The notes beneath the pieces are model-generated. The model made no database searches. It was not told where the DNA came from and saw only the letters and a program-made list of their open reading frames with translations. DNA of 64,000 nucleotides from Alphaproteobacteria bacterium (lineage in GTDB: Bacteria > Pseudomonadota > Alphaproteobacteria > Rhizobiales > GCA-2746425). Position numbers and translations under genes: made by a program. Positions 35,353-44,882 of this stretch are shown in pieces. How positions within the stretch are numbered: position 1 is the first letter of the stretch; each line of letters begins with the position of its first letter. The stretch is taken from the NCBI GenBank assembly GCA_024743215.1, contig JANSWZ010000011.1, forward strand, positions 106,136-170,135, in the 5' to 3' direction.

Positions 35353-38300
35353 ATGCCAAAACGCACAGATATCAACTCCATCCTCATCATTGGTGCAGGC
35401 CCTATCATCATTGGGCAAGCTTGCGAATTTGATTACTCGGGAACCCAAGCCTGCAAGGCATTGAGGGAGGAAGGCTACCGGATCATCCTGGTAAATTCCA
35501 ATCCCGCAACGATCATGACCGATCCGGATCTGGCCGATGCAACATATATCGAGCCCATCACGCCGGAAATCGTCGCAAAAATCATAGAGAAAGAGCGTCC
35601 CGATGCATTGCTGCCCACCATGGGCGGACAGACTGCACTGAACTGTTCATTGTCTTTGCGCAAAATGGGCGTGCTTGAGAAATTTGGCGTGGAAATGATC
35701 GGTGCAACTCCTGAAGCCATCGACAAGGCGGAGGATCGCGACCTTTTCCGCAAAGCCATGGATAAGATCGGTCTGGAAAGCCCACACTCCCGCCTCGCCC
35801 ACTCCATGAGCGAAGCGATGGAAGCGTTGGAAGTCATTGGATTGCCAACCATTATCAGACCCAGCTTCACGATGGGCGGCACCGGTGGCGGCATCGCCTA
35901 TAACCGCGAAGAATTTCTGACTATCGTAGAAAGCGGTCTGGATGCATCCCCAACCACGGAAATCCTCATCGAGGAATCCATTGTGGGTTGGAAAGAGTAT
36001 GAAATGGAAGTTGTCCGCGACAAGGACGACAATTGCATCATCATCTGCTCCATTGAGAATGTGGATCCGATGGGTGTACATACCGGCGACAGTATCACGG
36101 TCGCCCCTGCCCTGACCTTGAGCGACAAAGAATACCAGATCATGCGCAATGCATCCCTTGCGGTGCTGCGTGAAATCGGTGTTGAAACCGGCGGCTCAAA
36201 CGTTCAGTTCGCGGTCAATCCAGCGGACGGGCGCCTTGTGGTCATCGAGATGAACCCACGTGTGTCGCGCTCCTCAGCCCTTGCGTCAAAAGCCACAGGG
36301 TTCCCGATTGCCAAGGTCGCGGCAAAACTGGCTGTCGGCTACACGTTGGACGAGTTGGAAAACGATATTACCGGCGGCGCGACACCAGCCGCTTTCGAGC
36401 CGACTATCGATTATGTGGTTACCAAAATACCGCGGTTTACATTTGAAAAATTTGCCGGCGCACAACCGCTGCTGGGCACCGCCATGAAATCTGTTGGCGA
36501 AGTCATGGCGATAGGCCGAACCTTCCAGGAATCCTTGCAAAAGGCGTTGCGTGGCCTTGAAACAGGCCTAACGGGCCTCAACGAAGTAGAGATTCCGGGC
36601 CTCGGCCTGGGAGACGACAAGAACGCCATTCGCGCAGCTCTTGGTTCACCGACACCGGACCGGTTGCTAACAGCCGCACAAGCCATGCGCCACGGCCTCA
36701 GCGACGACGAGATTTTCGCTGCCTGCCAGATAGAACCATGGTTTCTGGGGCAGATGCGCGATCTGATCAATCTGGAAGAGCGCGTACGCGCGCACGGACT
36801 GCCGCAAACCCCTGGTGCCCTGCGCAGCTTGAAAGCATGCGGTTTTTCGGACAATCGTCTGGCAGAATTGGCCGGTGTTACGCCGAAGGAAGTTCAGGAA
36901 CTGCGTCACAGCCTGAATGTGCGCCCGGTGTTCAAGAAAATCGATACCTGTGCTGCCGAATTCGCCTCGCCGACCCCTTACATGTACTCCACCTATGAAG
37001 TTCCTTTTGGAGCTGAACCTGTGGATGAAGCAGAGCCGACAGATGCAAAAAAGATCATCATTCTGGGCGGCGGACCGAACAGGATTGGTCAGGGCATAGA
37101 ATTCGATTATTGCTGCTGCCATGCAGCGTTCGCGCTGCATGATGCCGGTTATGAAACCATCATGGTCAATTGTAACCCGGAAACAGTCTCCACCGATTAT
37201 GACACGTCAGACCGATTGTATTTTGAATCACTGACTGCCGAAGACGTTCTGGAGATTGTCCACAAGGAAACCTCAAAAGGCAGCTTGCATGGTGTTATCG
37301 TGCAGTTGGGTGGGCAAACACCGCTGAATCTGGCCCAGGCACTGGAAGATGCAGGCGTTCCCATTCTCGGCACACCGCCCGATGCAATTGATCTGGCCGA
37401 AGATCGTGATCGCTTCAAAGCACTGCTGGATCAGGTAAAACAGAAACAGCCTGAAAACGGCATTGCCCGCTCGGGAGAAGAAGCCCGAGATATTGCAGAA
37501 CGAATCGGTTATCCGGTTGTGATTCGCCCATCGTATGTTTTGGGCGGCAGAGCCATGGAAATCGTCCGCGATACTGCACATCTTGAGCGCTACATTACGG
37601 AAGCTGTTGTTGTCTCCGGGTCGTCGCCGGTCTTGATTGACAGCTATCTGTCTGATGCCATTGAAGTAGATGTAGACGCTATTTGCGATGGCAAAGACGT
37701 GTTTGTCTGCGGAATTATGGAGCACATTGAGGAAGCTGGCATTCACTCAGGCGACAGTGCCTGTTCCTTGCCGCCATTTTCTCTGGGTCCCGATATTCTG
37801 GAGCAATTGGAGCAACAGACAAAAGCAATGGCCTTGGCCATTGGTGTCGTTGGTCTGATGAACATGCAATACGCTATCAAAGACAATGACATTTATGTCC
37901 TTGAGGTTAATCCAAGAGCCAGTCGCACGGTGCCGTTTGTAGCCAAAACCATTGGCATACCGGTCGCAAAATTGGCCTCACGTGTAATGGCCGGTGAACG
38001 TTTGGCGGACATGGACCTGACAAAACCTGTCTACGATCACATAGCGGTCAAGGAAGCCGTCTTCCCGTTTGCACGCTTTCCTGGCGTCGACACGGTTCTT
38101 GGACCGGAAATGCGGTCGACAGGGGAAGTCATGGGGCTGGACAGCAGCTTTCCCATTGCCTTTGCCAAGAGCCAAATGGGCAGTGGCACCAAAGTACCGG
38201 TGGGTGGCAAGGTGTTCGTCTCTGTTCGAGACAAGGACAAAGCACGCATTTTGGACACAATTTCCAAGCTTCAGCGTCTCGGCTTTTCCGTTGTCGCAAC

Positions 38301-38598
38301 AAGTGGAACCGCCCGTTACCTGACAGAACAAGGCATCACATGCACCAAGGTCAACAAAGTTCTGGAAGGGCGCCCACATATCGTGGATGCCATCAAGAAC
38401 AATGAAATTGCCTTGGTATTCAACACAACCGAAGGCGCACAGGCCCTTTCAGACAGCCGTTCTCTGCGTCAGGCAGCTCTGATTAACAAGGTGCCCTATT
38501 ACACCACGCTGGCAGGCGCGATTGCCGCAACAGACGGAATCGAGGCCTTTGCGAGCGGGACGCTTGAAGTTCGCGCACTTCAGTCGTACTTTAGCTGA
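35353..38598 (+). CDS. carB: Carbamoyl-phosphate synthase large subunit
   Basis: The 1081-residue product has two homologous ATP-grasp halves: the first opens with [21 protein letters not shown], the second with [21 protein letters not shown] near residue 570. The C-terminal allosteric MGS-like domain has [14 protein letters not shown] and [10 protein letters not shown]. With CarA it makes carbamoyl phosphate. carA and carB are 5.5 kb apart, with six unrelated genes between them. Confidence 0.98.
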   Translation: MPKRTDINSILIIGAGPIIIGQACEFDYSGTQACKALREEGYRIILVNSNPATIMTDPDLADATYIEPITPEIVAKIIEKERPDALLPTMGGQTALNCSLSLRKMGVLEKFGVEMIGATPEAIDKAEDRDLFRKAMDKIGLESPHSRLAHSMSEAMEALEVIGLPTIIRPSFTMGGTGGGIAYNREEFLTIVESGLDASPTTEILIEESIVGWKEYEMEVVRDKDDNCIIICSIENVDPMGVHTGDSITVAPALTLSDKEYQIMRNASLAVLREIGVETGGSNVQFAVNPADGRLVVIEMNPRVSRSSALASKATGFPIAKVAAKLAVGYTLDELENDITGGATPAAFEPTIDYVVTKIPRFTFEKFAGAQPLLGTAMKSVGEVMAIGRTFQESLQKALRGLETGLTGLNEVEIPGLGLGDDKNAIRAALGSPTPDRLLTAAQAMRHGLSDDEIFAACQIEPWFLGQMRDLINLEERVRAHGLPQTPGALRSLKACGFSDNRLAELAGVTPKEVQELRHSLNVRPVFKKIDTCAAEFASPTPYMYSTYEVPFGAEPVDEAEPTDAKKIIILGGGPNRIGQGIEFDYCCCHAAFALHDAGYETIMVNCNPETVSTDYDTSDRLYFESLTAEDVLEIVHKETSKGSLHGVIVQLGGQTPLNLAQALEDAGVPILGTPPDAIDLAEDRDRFKALLDQVKQKQPENGIARSGEEARDIAERIGYPVVIRPSYVLGGRAMEIVRDTAHLERYITEAVVVSGSSPVLIDSYLSDAIEVDVDAICDGKDVFVCGIMEHIEEAGIHSGDSACSLPPFSLGPDILEQLEQQTKAMALAIGVVGLMNMQYAIKDNDIYVLEVNPRASRTVPFVAKTIGIPVAKLASRVMAGERLADMDLTKPVYDHIAVKEAVFPFARFPGVDTVLGPEMRSTGEVMGLDSSFPIAFAKSQMGSGTKVPVGGKVFVSVRDKDKARILDTISKLQRLGFSVVATSGTARYLTEQGITCTKVNKVLEGRPHIVDAIKNNEIALVFNTTEGAQALSDSRSLRQAALINKVPYYTTLAGAIAATDGIEAFASGTLEVRALQSYFS

Positions 38599-38614
38599 CG
38601 TAAGTATCTGAGCT

Positions 38615-38658
38615 GGGCCACCTATTCTTACCGGAATGGGCGGTCCGCTTTTCTTTTT
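38615..38658 (+). terminator. Rho-independent terminator of carB
   Basis: GGGCCACCTATTC (38615-38627) pairs with GAATGGGCGGTCC (38634-38646) through 12 pairs with one mismatch. It is followed by a CTTTTCTTTTT run. It separates carB from greA. Confidence 0.85.
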
Positions 38659-38724
38659 GTCTGGGCTTCACCGGAGCATGCCTCATGCAATGCCAGTGAC
38701 CCATTATTTGGAGAGGGGACATCA

Positions 38725-39198
38725 ATGGACAAGATCCCTATGACTGCTGGCGGCAATGCAGCCCTGCAGGAAGAATTTAGACAACGCACTCAGGAAGGGC
38801 GTCCGCGCATTATCGCAGCCATTTCAGAGGCCCGCGCACATGGCGATCTTTCGGAAAACGCCGAATACCATGCCGCCAAGGAAGCGCAGAGTCACAATGA
38901 AGGCCGCATCGCTGAGCTGGAAGACCAGCTTGCTCGCGCCGAAATCATCGACATATCCAAACTGTCCGGAGACACGGTCAAATTTGGTGCGACCGTGAAA
39001 CTGGTTGATGAAGATACGGATGAAGAGATCACTTATCAGGTTGTTGGTGATGCCGAATCTGACGTCAAGGCAGGCAAGATATCTATCTCATCGCCCATAT
39101 CTCGCGCTTTGATTGGTAAGTCTGTGGGTGATTCCATAGAAGTGTCCGCACCCGGCGGTGCACGCGGCTATGAAATCCTGGACGTTTCCTTCATTTAG
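38725..39198 (+). CDS. greA: Transcription elongation factor GreA
   Basis: The 157-residue product has the N-terminal coiled coil with the acidic tip [16 protein letters not shown], then the FKBP-like C-terminal domain ([33 protein letters not shown]). It rescues arrested RNA polymerase by stimulating transcript cleavage. A GGAGAGG ribosome site lies upstream. The carB-greA order is common in alphaproteobacteria. Confidence 0.97.
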   Translation: MDKIPMTAGGNAALQEEFRQRTQEGRPRIIAAISEARAHGDLSENAEYHAAKEAQSHNEGRIAELEDQLARAEIIDISKLSGDTVKFGATVKLVDEDTDEEITYQVVGDAESDVKAGKISISSPISRALIGKSVGDSIEVSAPGGARGYEILDVSFI

Positions 39199-39224
39199 AA
39201 TCAAACCCGTTTGCGTAAGGGTAA

Positions 39225-39986
39225 GTGATCGTGCAGTTGACCGATATATTTCGTTACCCTGTAAAGGGTCTGGCACCTGAAAGCCTGCCCTTCGTTGATT
39301 TGGAAGCTGGCCGACCCATGGCCGGTGACAGAAAGTTTGCGCTTGCTCATAAAGCTTCAAAATACGATCCGGCTGATCCGGTTTGGGTGAAACGCAACAA
39401 TTTTGTAGTTGTCGCCCTCACCCCAAAACTGGCAACCATCGTCACGCATTATGATGATGCAAACGGCATCATCAGGGTGACCGACCATGATGGCGCAGAT
39501 CATAGCTTCAATTTGTCAAAGCCAGAGGATCTGTCCCGCTTCGGTTCTCTGATTGAGAACTATGGCGGAGCTGCCCAACCGGCACCCTACACGCTGGCAC
39601 ATGTTCCAGGTGGCACCTTGGCCGACAGAGATACGCAAACCCTGTCATTGCACAACAGCGCTTCTCATGACGCTGTATCCGCAAGCAGCAATATTCAACT
39701 GTCGAGACGCCGTTGGCGTGGCAATCTATGGTGCGACGGTTTGCCTGCCTGGGAAGAGTTTTCCTGGATAGGGAAAGAAATCAACATTGGTTCGGTGCGC
39801 TTTGCGGTCACAGAACGCATCGAGCGCTGCGCTGCCACCAGCGCCAATACATCAACCGGCGAACGCGACATAGATATGTTGTCTCATCTGTCTACGACCT
39901 ATGGGCACCGTGATTTTGGTGTGTTGTGCAGAATAATCTCCGGCGGCCGCATCCAGCCAGGCGACCAAATTCAGGTTCACAACTGA
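39225..39986 (+). CDS. MOSC domain protein (molybdenum cofactor sulfurase C-terminal-like)
   Basis: The 253-residue product has an N-terminal MOSC beta-barrel (LTDIFRYPVKGLAPESLPFVDLEAGRPMAGDRKFAL) and a C-terminal MOSC core (RRRWRGNLWCDGLPAWEEF, then ERIERCAATSANTSTGERD with the conserved Cys and TG). MOSC proteins carry or use sulfane sulfur or molybdenum cofactor for N-hydroxylated base analogs and similar substrates. The start is GTG at 39225, or a second GTG two codons later. Confidence 0.88.
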   Translation: MIVQLTDIFRYPVKGLAPESLPFVDLEAGRPMAGDRKFALAHKASKYDPADPVWVKRNNFVVVALTPKLATIVTHYDDANGIIRVTDHDGADHSFNLSKPEDLSRFGSLIENYGGAAQPAPYTLAHVPGGTLADRDTQTLSLHNSASHDAVSASSNIQLSRRRWRGNLWCDGLPAWEEFSWIGKEINIGSVRFAVTERIERCAATSANTSTGERDIDMLSHLSTTYGHRDFGVLCRIISGGRIQPGDQIQVHN

Positions 39987-40011
39987 TCCATTTGTGCAAG
40001 GGAGCCGGTCA

Positions 40012-40938
40012 GTGGTCTTACGGATACTTGCCTATTGCGCCCTATTGGTTCCGATCACCTTCACCGGCCTTGCAATAACGGGCCGTTGGTTTCGTCCAAT
40101 GGACAGCTTTTCGCATTTTTTTCATTACTATTGCTTGGCGTTTGCCGGAATTGCCATCCTCGCAGCCCTGCTAAAGCTCAAAGGACCAGTTGTGACCGCT
40201 GTCGTGGCGCTCTTCTGCACGATTCTGCTTCTTGGTCCGGCAAAACCCTTCGCTTTTGCAATCGCAAAGCCAGAAAATGGTGTGGAGTCAGGCGCTTTGA
40301 AAATTCTGACCTTCAATCTGCTTTTTGCAAATGACCAGATCGACCAGGTCACAGAATACATTAAGCGGCAAAATCCGGACATTGTCCTCCTCCAGGAAGT
40401 TTCACCTATCAATGGTAAGGTCGTTGAATTGCTGGAAGGCTACAGGTTTCAGCAAAGATGCCGGGTTAGCCCTGTTATGGAAACTGTAGTGTTATCAAAA
40501 ATGGAACCAACGGCCCAGGGATGTCTCCCAAATGCCGAAGTACCATGGATGGATTTGTCCCTGAATGGTACGACAGTCCGCACCCTGTCTGTACATTTGA
40601 ATTGGCCTTGGCCGTTCCGCCAATGGCACAATATCGATGATCTCAGAAATGATTTGGCAGCATTATCTGAAGAACGGCCCATCATTTTGGGTGGCGACTT
40701 CAATGCAGTGCCTTGGAGTCATGCAGTAAAAACGGTTGAAGACATCACTGGTTCGACCATTGTGCCGGGGTTTCGCGTTACACTTTACGGATATAACACA
40801 CCGTTCAAAGTCCCGCTTCTGGTTCCCATCGACCAGATATTGCTCCCCGATGGTGCCGTTGCCCAAAGCGCAATTGTCGGGCCTGAACTTGGGTCCGACC
40901 ACCGACCTGTATCTGTGACATTCACTTTCGCTGACTAA
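40012..40938 (+). CDS. Membrane-anchored endonuclease/exonuclease/phosphatase (EEP) family protein
   Basis: The 308-residue product has about three hydrophobic helices in the first 90 residues, then the EEP catalytic domain: KILTFNLLFAN, IVLLQEVSPING, PIILGGDFNAVPWSHA and a terminal LGSDHRPVSV. All catalytic motifs are kept. I prefer the GTG at 40012, because GGAG lies 7 nt upstream, over the GTG at 39994. The substrate could be nucleic acid, a phospholipid or a phosphoinositide-like ester. It follows the MOSC gene closely. Confidence 0.85.
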   Translation: MVLRILAYCALLVPITFTGLAITGRWFRPMDSFSHFFHYYCLAFAGIAILAALLKLKGPVVTAVVALFCTILLLGPAKPFAFAIAKPENGVESGALKILTFNLLFANDQIDQVTEYIKRQNPDIVLLQEVSPINGKVVELLEGYRFQQRCRVSPVMETVVLSKMEPTAQGCLPNAEVPWMDLSLNGTTVRTLSVHLNWPWPFRQWHNIDDLRNDLAALSEERPIILGGDFNAVPWSHAVKTVEDITGSTIVPGFRVTLYGYNTPFKVPLLVPIDQILLPDGAVAQSAIVGPELGSDHRPVSVTFTFAD

Positions 40939-40956
40939 CAGCCGGGCAACGCTCCG

Positions 40957-41430
40957 TTATGATTGGACCAAAGGCACCGCAGGGTCATTTTTTACTCTGC
41001 CGATCGTCAGCGACGTGCGCACACTTTCAACATGAGGCGCGGCTGTCAGATCATTGACAATAAAGGACTGAAAAGCTTCCAGATCGATCGCAACGCATTT
41101 CAGAATAAAATCAACATCGCCCGAGAGCATATAGCATTCACGCACGATATCCCATTTGCCAACGGCCCTTTGGAAAGCCTGCAGTTCCGCTTCACCTTGT
41201 GAAGACAGGCCCACGAAAGCAAACGCAGTCAACTGATAGCCCAGGCCCCGTTCGTTGAGCAGCGTCCTGTAACCTTCGATGATGCCATTCTCTTCGAGCG
41301 CCCGCACACGGCGCAGGCAGGGCGGCGCTGAAATGCCAACTCGCTTTGCCAGTTCAACGTTGGTCATGCGACCATCGCTTTGCAACTCGCCGAGAATTTT
41401 CCAATCAATTTCGTCCAGCCGGTCTTTCAT
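40957..41430 (-). CDS. Lrp/AsnC-family transcriptional regulator
   Basis: The 157-residue product has an N-terminal helix-turn-helix (LDEIDWKILGELQSDGRMTNVELAKRVGISAPPCLRRVRALEENGII) and a C-terminal RAM ligand domain (DIVRECYMLSGDVDFILKCVA). The start at 41430 is chosen from the family alignment; a longer frame reaches 41535. It is convergent with the EEP gene and divergent from the ELM1-like gene. The ligand is probably an amino acid. Confidence 0.9.
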   Translation of the reverse strand: MKDRLDEIDWKILGELQSDGRMTNVELAKRVGISAPPCLRRVRALEENGIIEGYRTLLNERGLGYQLTAFAFVGLSSQGEAELQAFQRAVGKWDIVRECYMLSGDVDFILKCVAIDLEAFQSFIVNDLTAAPHVESVRTSLTIGRVKNDPAVPLVQS

Positions 41431-41581
41431 GCCTACCATTTCGTAGCTACAAACAGGCCTACTGGCAGCTCTGGCCAGGCACCAATCTGAGATATATTCT
41501 CTCTTTCCACTGCCCTGAAATGAAAGATTCGACAAGGGGTAGACGGCAATTCAGTCCTGCCGAACAGCGAAAAGGTACATT

Positions 41582-42601
41582 ATGCACATCTGGGTGCTTA
41601 CCGACGGCAAGGCTGGTGACCTGCAACCCTGTTTGGGAGTTGCCGGACGGCTGGCAGATATTCTGAGACGCAAGCAACAGAACGTGACAATCGAAGAGCG
41701 TGTGGTGAAACCCAAAGCACCTTGGGTTTGGTTCATGCCCTACGGCCCGGTCAATCCATTTGCGAAACTTGATACGCCTGATGATCCACTACGGCCGCCC
41801 TTTCCGGATATTGCCATTGCATCCGGCAGACGCGCAGTTGCCTATTTGCGGAGCCTGAAGCAACGCGCACCAGACTGCCTGACTGTATTCCTGAAAGACC
41901 CATTGACGGGACTCAAGGCGGCGGATCTCATTTGGGTGCCGGGACACGACCAGTTGCGCGGGCCCAATGTTCTGGTCTCAGACACAGGACCGCACCGTAT
42001 AACTCAGACAATGCTTGCGGAAAAGCGAGCAAACCCGCTTCCGCAGATTGCAGATTTGCCCCAACCCCGCCTGTCGATTGTGCTGGGTGGTCCCGCCCGG
42101 AAAACCGCTTACTCATCGCAAGACGTTTCAAATCTGGTAAAGGCTCTGGAGCCGCTTGCAGCTCAAGCAGGCAGCCTGCTGATAACCGGCTCCCGCAGAA
42201 CGCCCGGAATCTGGCTGGAAGCTCTGGGACAACTCATAGAATCCAAACCCGGAATTGTCTGGACCAGTTCGTCAGAGATGCCGAATCCCTATCTGGACTT
42301 TCTTGCATCTGCAGATGCCCTTGTGGTTACGGGCGATAGTCACAATATGATCAGCGAAGCACTGGCCACGGGCGTACCGCTTTATCTGTTTGCACCAAAA
42401 AAGCTGTCACCAAAGCTCACAGCGTTTCTGAAAGCGGTTTATGCACACAAACTGGCACTGCCTTTGGACAAAACCGCAAGTCAGGCGCTTGAACTGAAGC
42501 CGCAGAAACCAATAGACTCATCGGCAATTATCGCAGAAGAGATTCGCCAAAAACTGAATGCTCGCAACGCCAGCGCCACGCGCGAAATGAATGGAAACTG
42601 A
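41582..42601 (+). CDS. ELM1/GtrOC1-family putative glycosyltransferase-like protein
   Basis: The 339-residue product begins with HIWVLTDGKAGDLQPCLGVA. It has two nucleotide-sugar-type lobes, and the second contains LITGSRRTP and DALVVTGDSHNMISEALATGVPLYLF. The family is named for a plant mitochondrial fission protein and is widespread in alphaproteobacteria; the fold suggests a GT-B glycosyltransferase. The function in bacteria is not established. It is next to trxB and may share its transcript. Confidence 0.82.
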   Translation: MHIWVLTDGKAGDLQPCLGVAGRLADILRRKQQNVTIEERVVKPKAPWVWFMPYGPVNPFAKLDTPDDPLRPPFPDIAIASGRRAVAYLRSLKQRAPDCLTVFLKDPLTGLKAADLIWVPGHDQLRGPNVLVSDTGPHRITQTMLAEKRANPLPQIADLPQPRLSIVLGGPARKTAYSSQDVSNLVKALEPLAAQAGSLLITGSRRTPGIWLEALGQLIESKPGIVWTSSSEMPNPYLDFLASADALVVTGDSHNMISEALATGVPLYLFAPKKLSPKLTAFLKAVYAHKLALPLDKTASQALELKPQKPIDSSAIIAEEIRQKLNARNASATREMNGN

Positions 42602-42602
42602 C

Positions 42603-43568
42603 ATGTCGACCCAGCACGCAAAGCTCATCATCATCGGCTCCGGCCCAGCCGGTTATTCCGCTGCAATCTATGCAGCACGCGCCATGCTGGAACCTGTTAT
42701 GATTTCAGGCATTCAGCCTGGCGGCCAATTGACCATCACAACCGAGGTTGAAAACTACCCAGGCTTTGCAGAAGCCATTCAGGGGCCTTGGCTGATGGAG
42801 CAGATGAAAGCACAGGCCGAGCATGTCGGCACAAGCATCATTTCAGATCACATAACAGCGGTTGATCTGGCAAAGCTGCCGATTGAACTGACCAGCGACA
42901 GCGGCACGCTTTACACCTGCGACGCCCTGATTCTGGCAACCGGTGCACAGGCCAAATGGCTTGGTCTGCCGTCTGAAGAAAAGTTCATGGGCTTTGGTGT
43001 TTCCGCCTGTGCGACATGTGACGGATTTTTCTATCGCGACAAACATGTCCTGGTCGTTGGCGGCGGCAATACAGCGGTTGAGGAAGCGCTGTATCTGGCC
43101 AATATCGCGAAGAAAGTCACAATTGTGCATCGGCGTGACAATTTCCGTGCAGAACAGATCTTGCAAAAGCGCTTGTTTGCCACACCCAACATCGACGTCA
43201 TCTGGGATTCCTATGTGGACGAGATCGTCGGTAAAGAGGGTTTCCCCCCTTCAGCTGAAGGTGTGAAGCTGAAGCATATGCAAACCGGCGATGTGACAGA
43301 TTTCCCGGTCGATGGTATCTTTGTTGCTATCGGACACGCTCCAGCCACCGAACTGGTGAAGACCCAGCTTAAGATGAAAGACAATGGGTACGTCTGGACC
43401 GAGCCGGACAGCACCAAAACAGATATACCCGGTGTTTATGCGGCCGGTGACGTAACAGATGACATCTACCGTCAGGCTGTTACGGCCGCTGGAATGGGTT
43501 GTATGGCTGCATTGGAAGCGGAAAAATACCTTGCAGAGCTTGCACTTGCAAAGGAAGCAGCCGAATAA
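42603..43568 (+). CDS. trxB: Thioredoxin-disulfide reductase
   Basis: The 321-residue product has the FAD motif IIIGSGPAGYSAAIYAARA, the redox pair C136-A-T-C139 (SACATCDGFFYRD), the NADPH motif VVGGGNTAVEEALYL with the HRRDNFRA loop, and the terminal VYAAGDVTDDIYRQAVTAAGMGCMAA. It reduces thioredoxin with NADPH. ATG 42603 (MSTQHAK) fits the family; an in-frame ATG 12 bases earlier overlaps the upstream gene. Confidence 0.96.
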   Translation: MSTQHAKLIIIGSGPAGYSAAIYAARAMLEPVMISGIQPGGQLTITTEVENYPGFAEAIQGPWLMEQMKAQAEHVGTSIISDHITAVDLAKLPIELTSDSGTLYTCDALILATGAQAKWLGLPSEEKFMGFGVSACATCDGFFYRDKHVLVVGGGNTAVEEALYLANIAKKVTIVHRRDNFRAEQILQKRLFATPNIDVIWDSYVDEIVGKEGFPPSAEGVKLKHMQTGDVTDFPVDGIFVAIGHAPATELVKTQLKMKDNGYVWTEPDSTKTDIPGVYAAGDVTDDIYRQAVTAAGMGCMAALEAEKYLAELALAKEAAE

Positions 43569-43603
43569 GAGGCGCACAAAACAACATTTAGCGAAAGCAG
43601 CCC

Positions 43604-44494
43604 ATGGATTGGGATAAACTCAGAATATTTCATGCGGTTGCTCAGGCAGGTTCGTTTACCCATGCCGGTGAAACGCTGCATCTCAGCCAGTCCGCCGCCA
43701 GTCGGCAGATCAGTGCGCTTGAGCAGGATCTTGGCATTTCGCTTTTCCACCGCCATGCGCGTGGCCTGGTGCTGACCGAACAAGGCGAATTGCTGTTCCG
43801 CACGGCCCATGATGTTCTCATGAAGCTTGAGGCCGTTCAAACCCGCCTGAAGGATAGTAAGGAAAAGCCGAACGGGACTTTGAGAGTCACAACAACAGTC
43901 GGCCTTGGTTCTACCTGGCTGGCCGCCCGAATCCGCCGTTTTGTTGAGCTCTATCCTGAAATCGAGTTACAGATTCGTCTGGAAGACAATGATCTGAACC
44001 TCACCATGCGTGAAGCAGATGTGGCGATCCGGCTGCACCGGCCGACAGAGCCCGATCTGATCCAGCGCAAATTATTCACCGTGCATTTCCACGTCTATGC
44101 CTCTGCCAAATATCTGAAGGAAAACGGACATCCTAAAGATCTTGCGGATCTGGACAACCACCAGACCATTATCTTCGGTGAACCAGTCCCGCATTTTCTG
44201 CGTGACATAAACTGGCTGCGAACAGCTGGACGGCCGTCTAACAGTCCACGGGTACCAACACTCACAGTCAACAGTGTCGTGGCCATCAAGGAAGCTGCGG
44301 AAAACGGTGCGGGGATAGCAATGATTCCCGATTATCTGCTCGATGAAAGCAACAAATTGATCGATGTGTTCCCTGACGAAGATGTCCCTTCTCTTGATAC
44401 GTACTTTGCCTATCCAGCAGAATTGCGCTCATCAGCACGGGTTCAGGCCTTCAGAGACTTCCTGATTGACCAATCCCAGCGGTGGCGCTTCTAA
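43604..44494 (+). CDS. LysR-family transcriptional regulator
   Basis: The 296-residue product has an N-terminal winged helix (FHAVAQAGSFTHAGETLHLSQSAASRQISALEQDLGISLFHRHARGLVLTEQGE) and a periplasmic-binding-type effector domain. It lies 35 bases after trxB on the same strand, so it is probably in one transcript and may report redox state. The effector is unknown. Confidence 0.92.
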   Translation: MDWDKLRIFHAVAQAGSFTHAGETLHLSQSAASRQISALEQDLGISLFHRHARGLVLTEQGELLFRTAHDVLMKLEAVQTRLKDSKEKPNGTLRVTTTVGLGSTWLAARIRRFVELYPEIELQIRLEDNDLNLTMREADVAIRLHRPTEPDLIQRKLFTVHFHVYASAKYLKENGHPKDLADLDNHQTIIFGEPVPHFLRDINWLRTAGRPSNSPRVPTLTVNSVVAIKEAAENGAGIAMIPDYLLDESNKLIDVFPDEDVPSLDTYFAYPAELRSSARVQAFRDFLIDQSQRWRF

Positions 44495-44541
44495 TGGACT
44501 TAGCTATGCAGTATTTGCATGGCAGCCACGCAAATGCAGCG

Positions 44542-44569
44542 CTTGTGAATCCGTGAATTCGGCCTAAAT
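44542..44569 (+). promoter_or_regulatory. RpoH-type (heat-shock sigma) promoter for the small RNA
   Basis: CTTG at 44542-44545, exactly 17 bases, then CCTAAAT at 44563-44569. This is one base off the alphaproteobacterial RpoH consensus CTTG-N17-CCTATAT. The predicted start, about 7 bases later (near 44576), coincides with the first hairpin of the RNA below. Confidence 0.7.
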
Positions 44570-44575
44570 TCTAAT

Positions 44576-44713
44576 TGTAAGTTACGAAGTTATCGTTCTC
44601 CTCCCTCGATAACTTCCTCAAGTAACTTCCCAAAACTTCTGTTTCTACTCCTCCCCAGAAACAGACTTTTAAAAAACCGGGTCGTTGCCCTTGGCAATGC
44701 CCGGTTTTATTTT
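44576..44713 (+). ncRNA. CcsR/cuckoo-type small RNA with two anti-Shine-Dalgarno loops
   Basis: Three stem-loops in about 138 nt. Hairpin 1: a 10-bp perfect stem, GAAGTTATCG (44586-44595) with CGATAACTTC (44607-44616), extended below a bulge by AAGTTAC/GTAACTT (44579-44585 with 44622-44628); its 11-nt loop holds CTCCTCCC. Hairpin 2: CTGTTTCT (44639-44646) with AGAAACAG (44657-44664), whose 10-nt loop also holds CTCCTCCCC. The third is the terminator. Twin CCUCC-rich loops followed by a terminator, driven by a heat-shock-type promoter, are the hallmarks of the cuckoo/CcsR RNAs of Rhodobacter and Rhizobiales, linked to oxidative and heat stress. The expression and targets of this copy are inferred. 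Confidence 0.78.
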
Positions 44714-44714
44714 G
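44673..44714. terminator. Bidirectional terminator shared by the small RNA and msrP
   Basis: AAAACCGGG (44673-44681) pairs with CCCGGTTTT (44700-44708), with an inner TTGCC/GGCAA stem. The plus strand continues TTTTATTTTG; the minus strand continues TTTTTTAAAAG. It can therefore end the RNA on the plus strand and msrP on the minus strand. Confidence 0.85.
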
Positions 44715-44882
44715 TCTAAAATCAGCGTAGGACGCACTTGAATGTGCAACCGCTTGTGCCGAAGATCAAATCGAGGCCGGGGTCAAAGCCCAATGCGCCG
44801 TAGCCCACAGAATGCTGGTGCAAAACGCGCACAGGCTTTCTGAGGACTGGTTTCAATTCGAAAATTGGATGTTTCGGAGACG

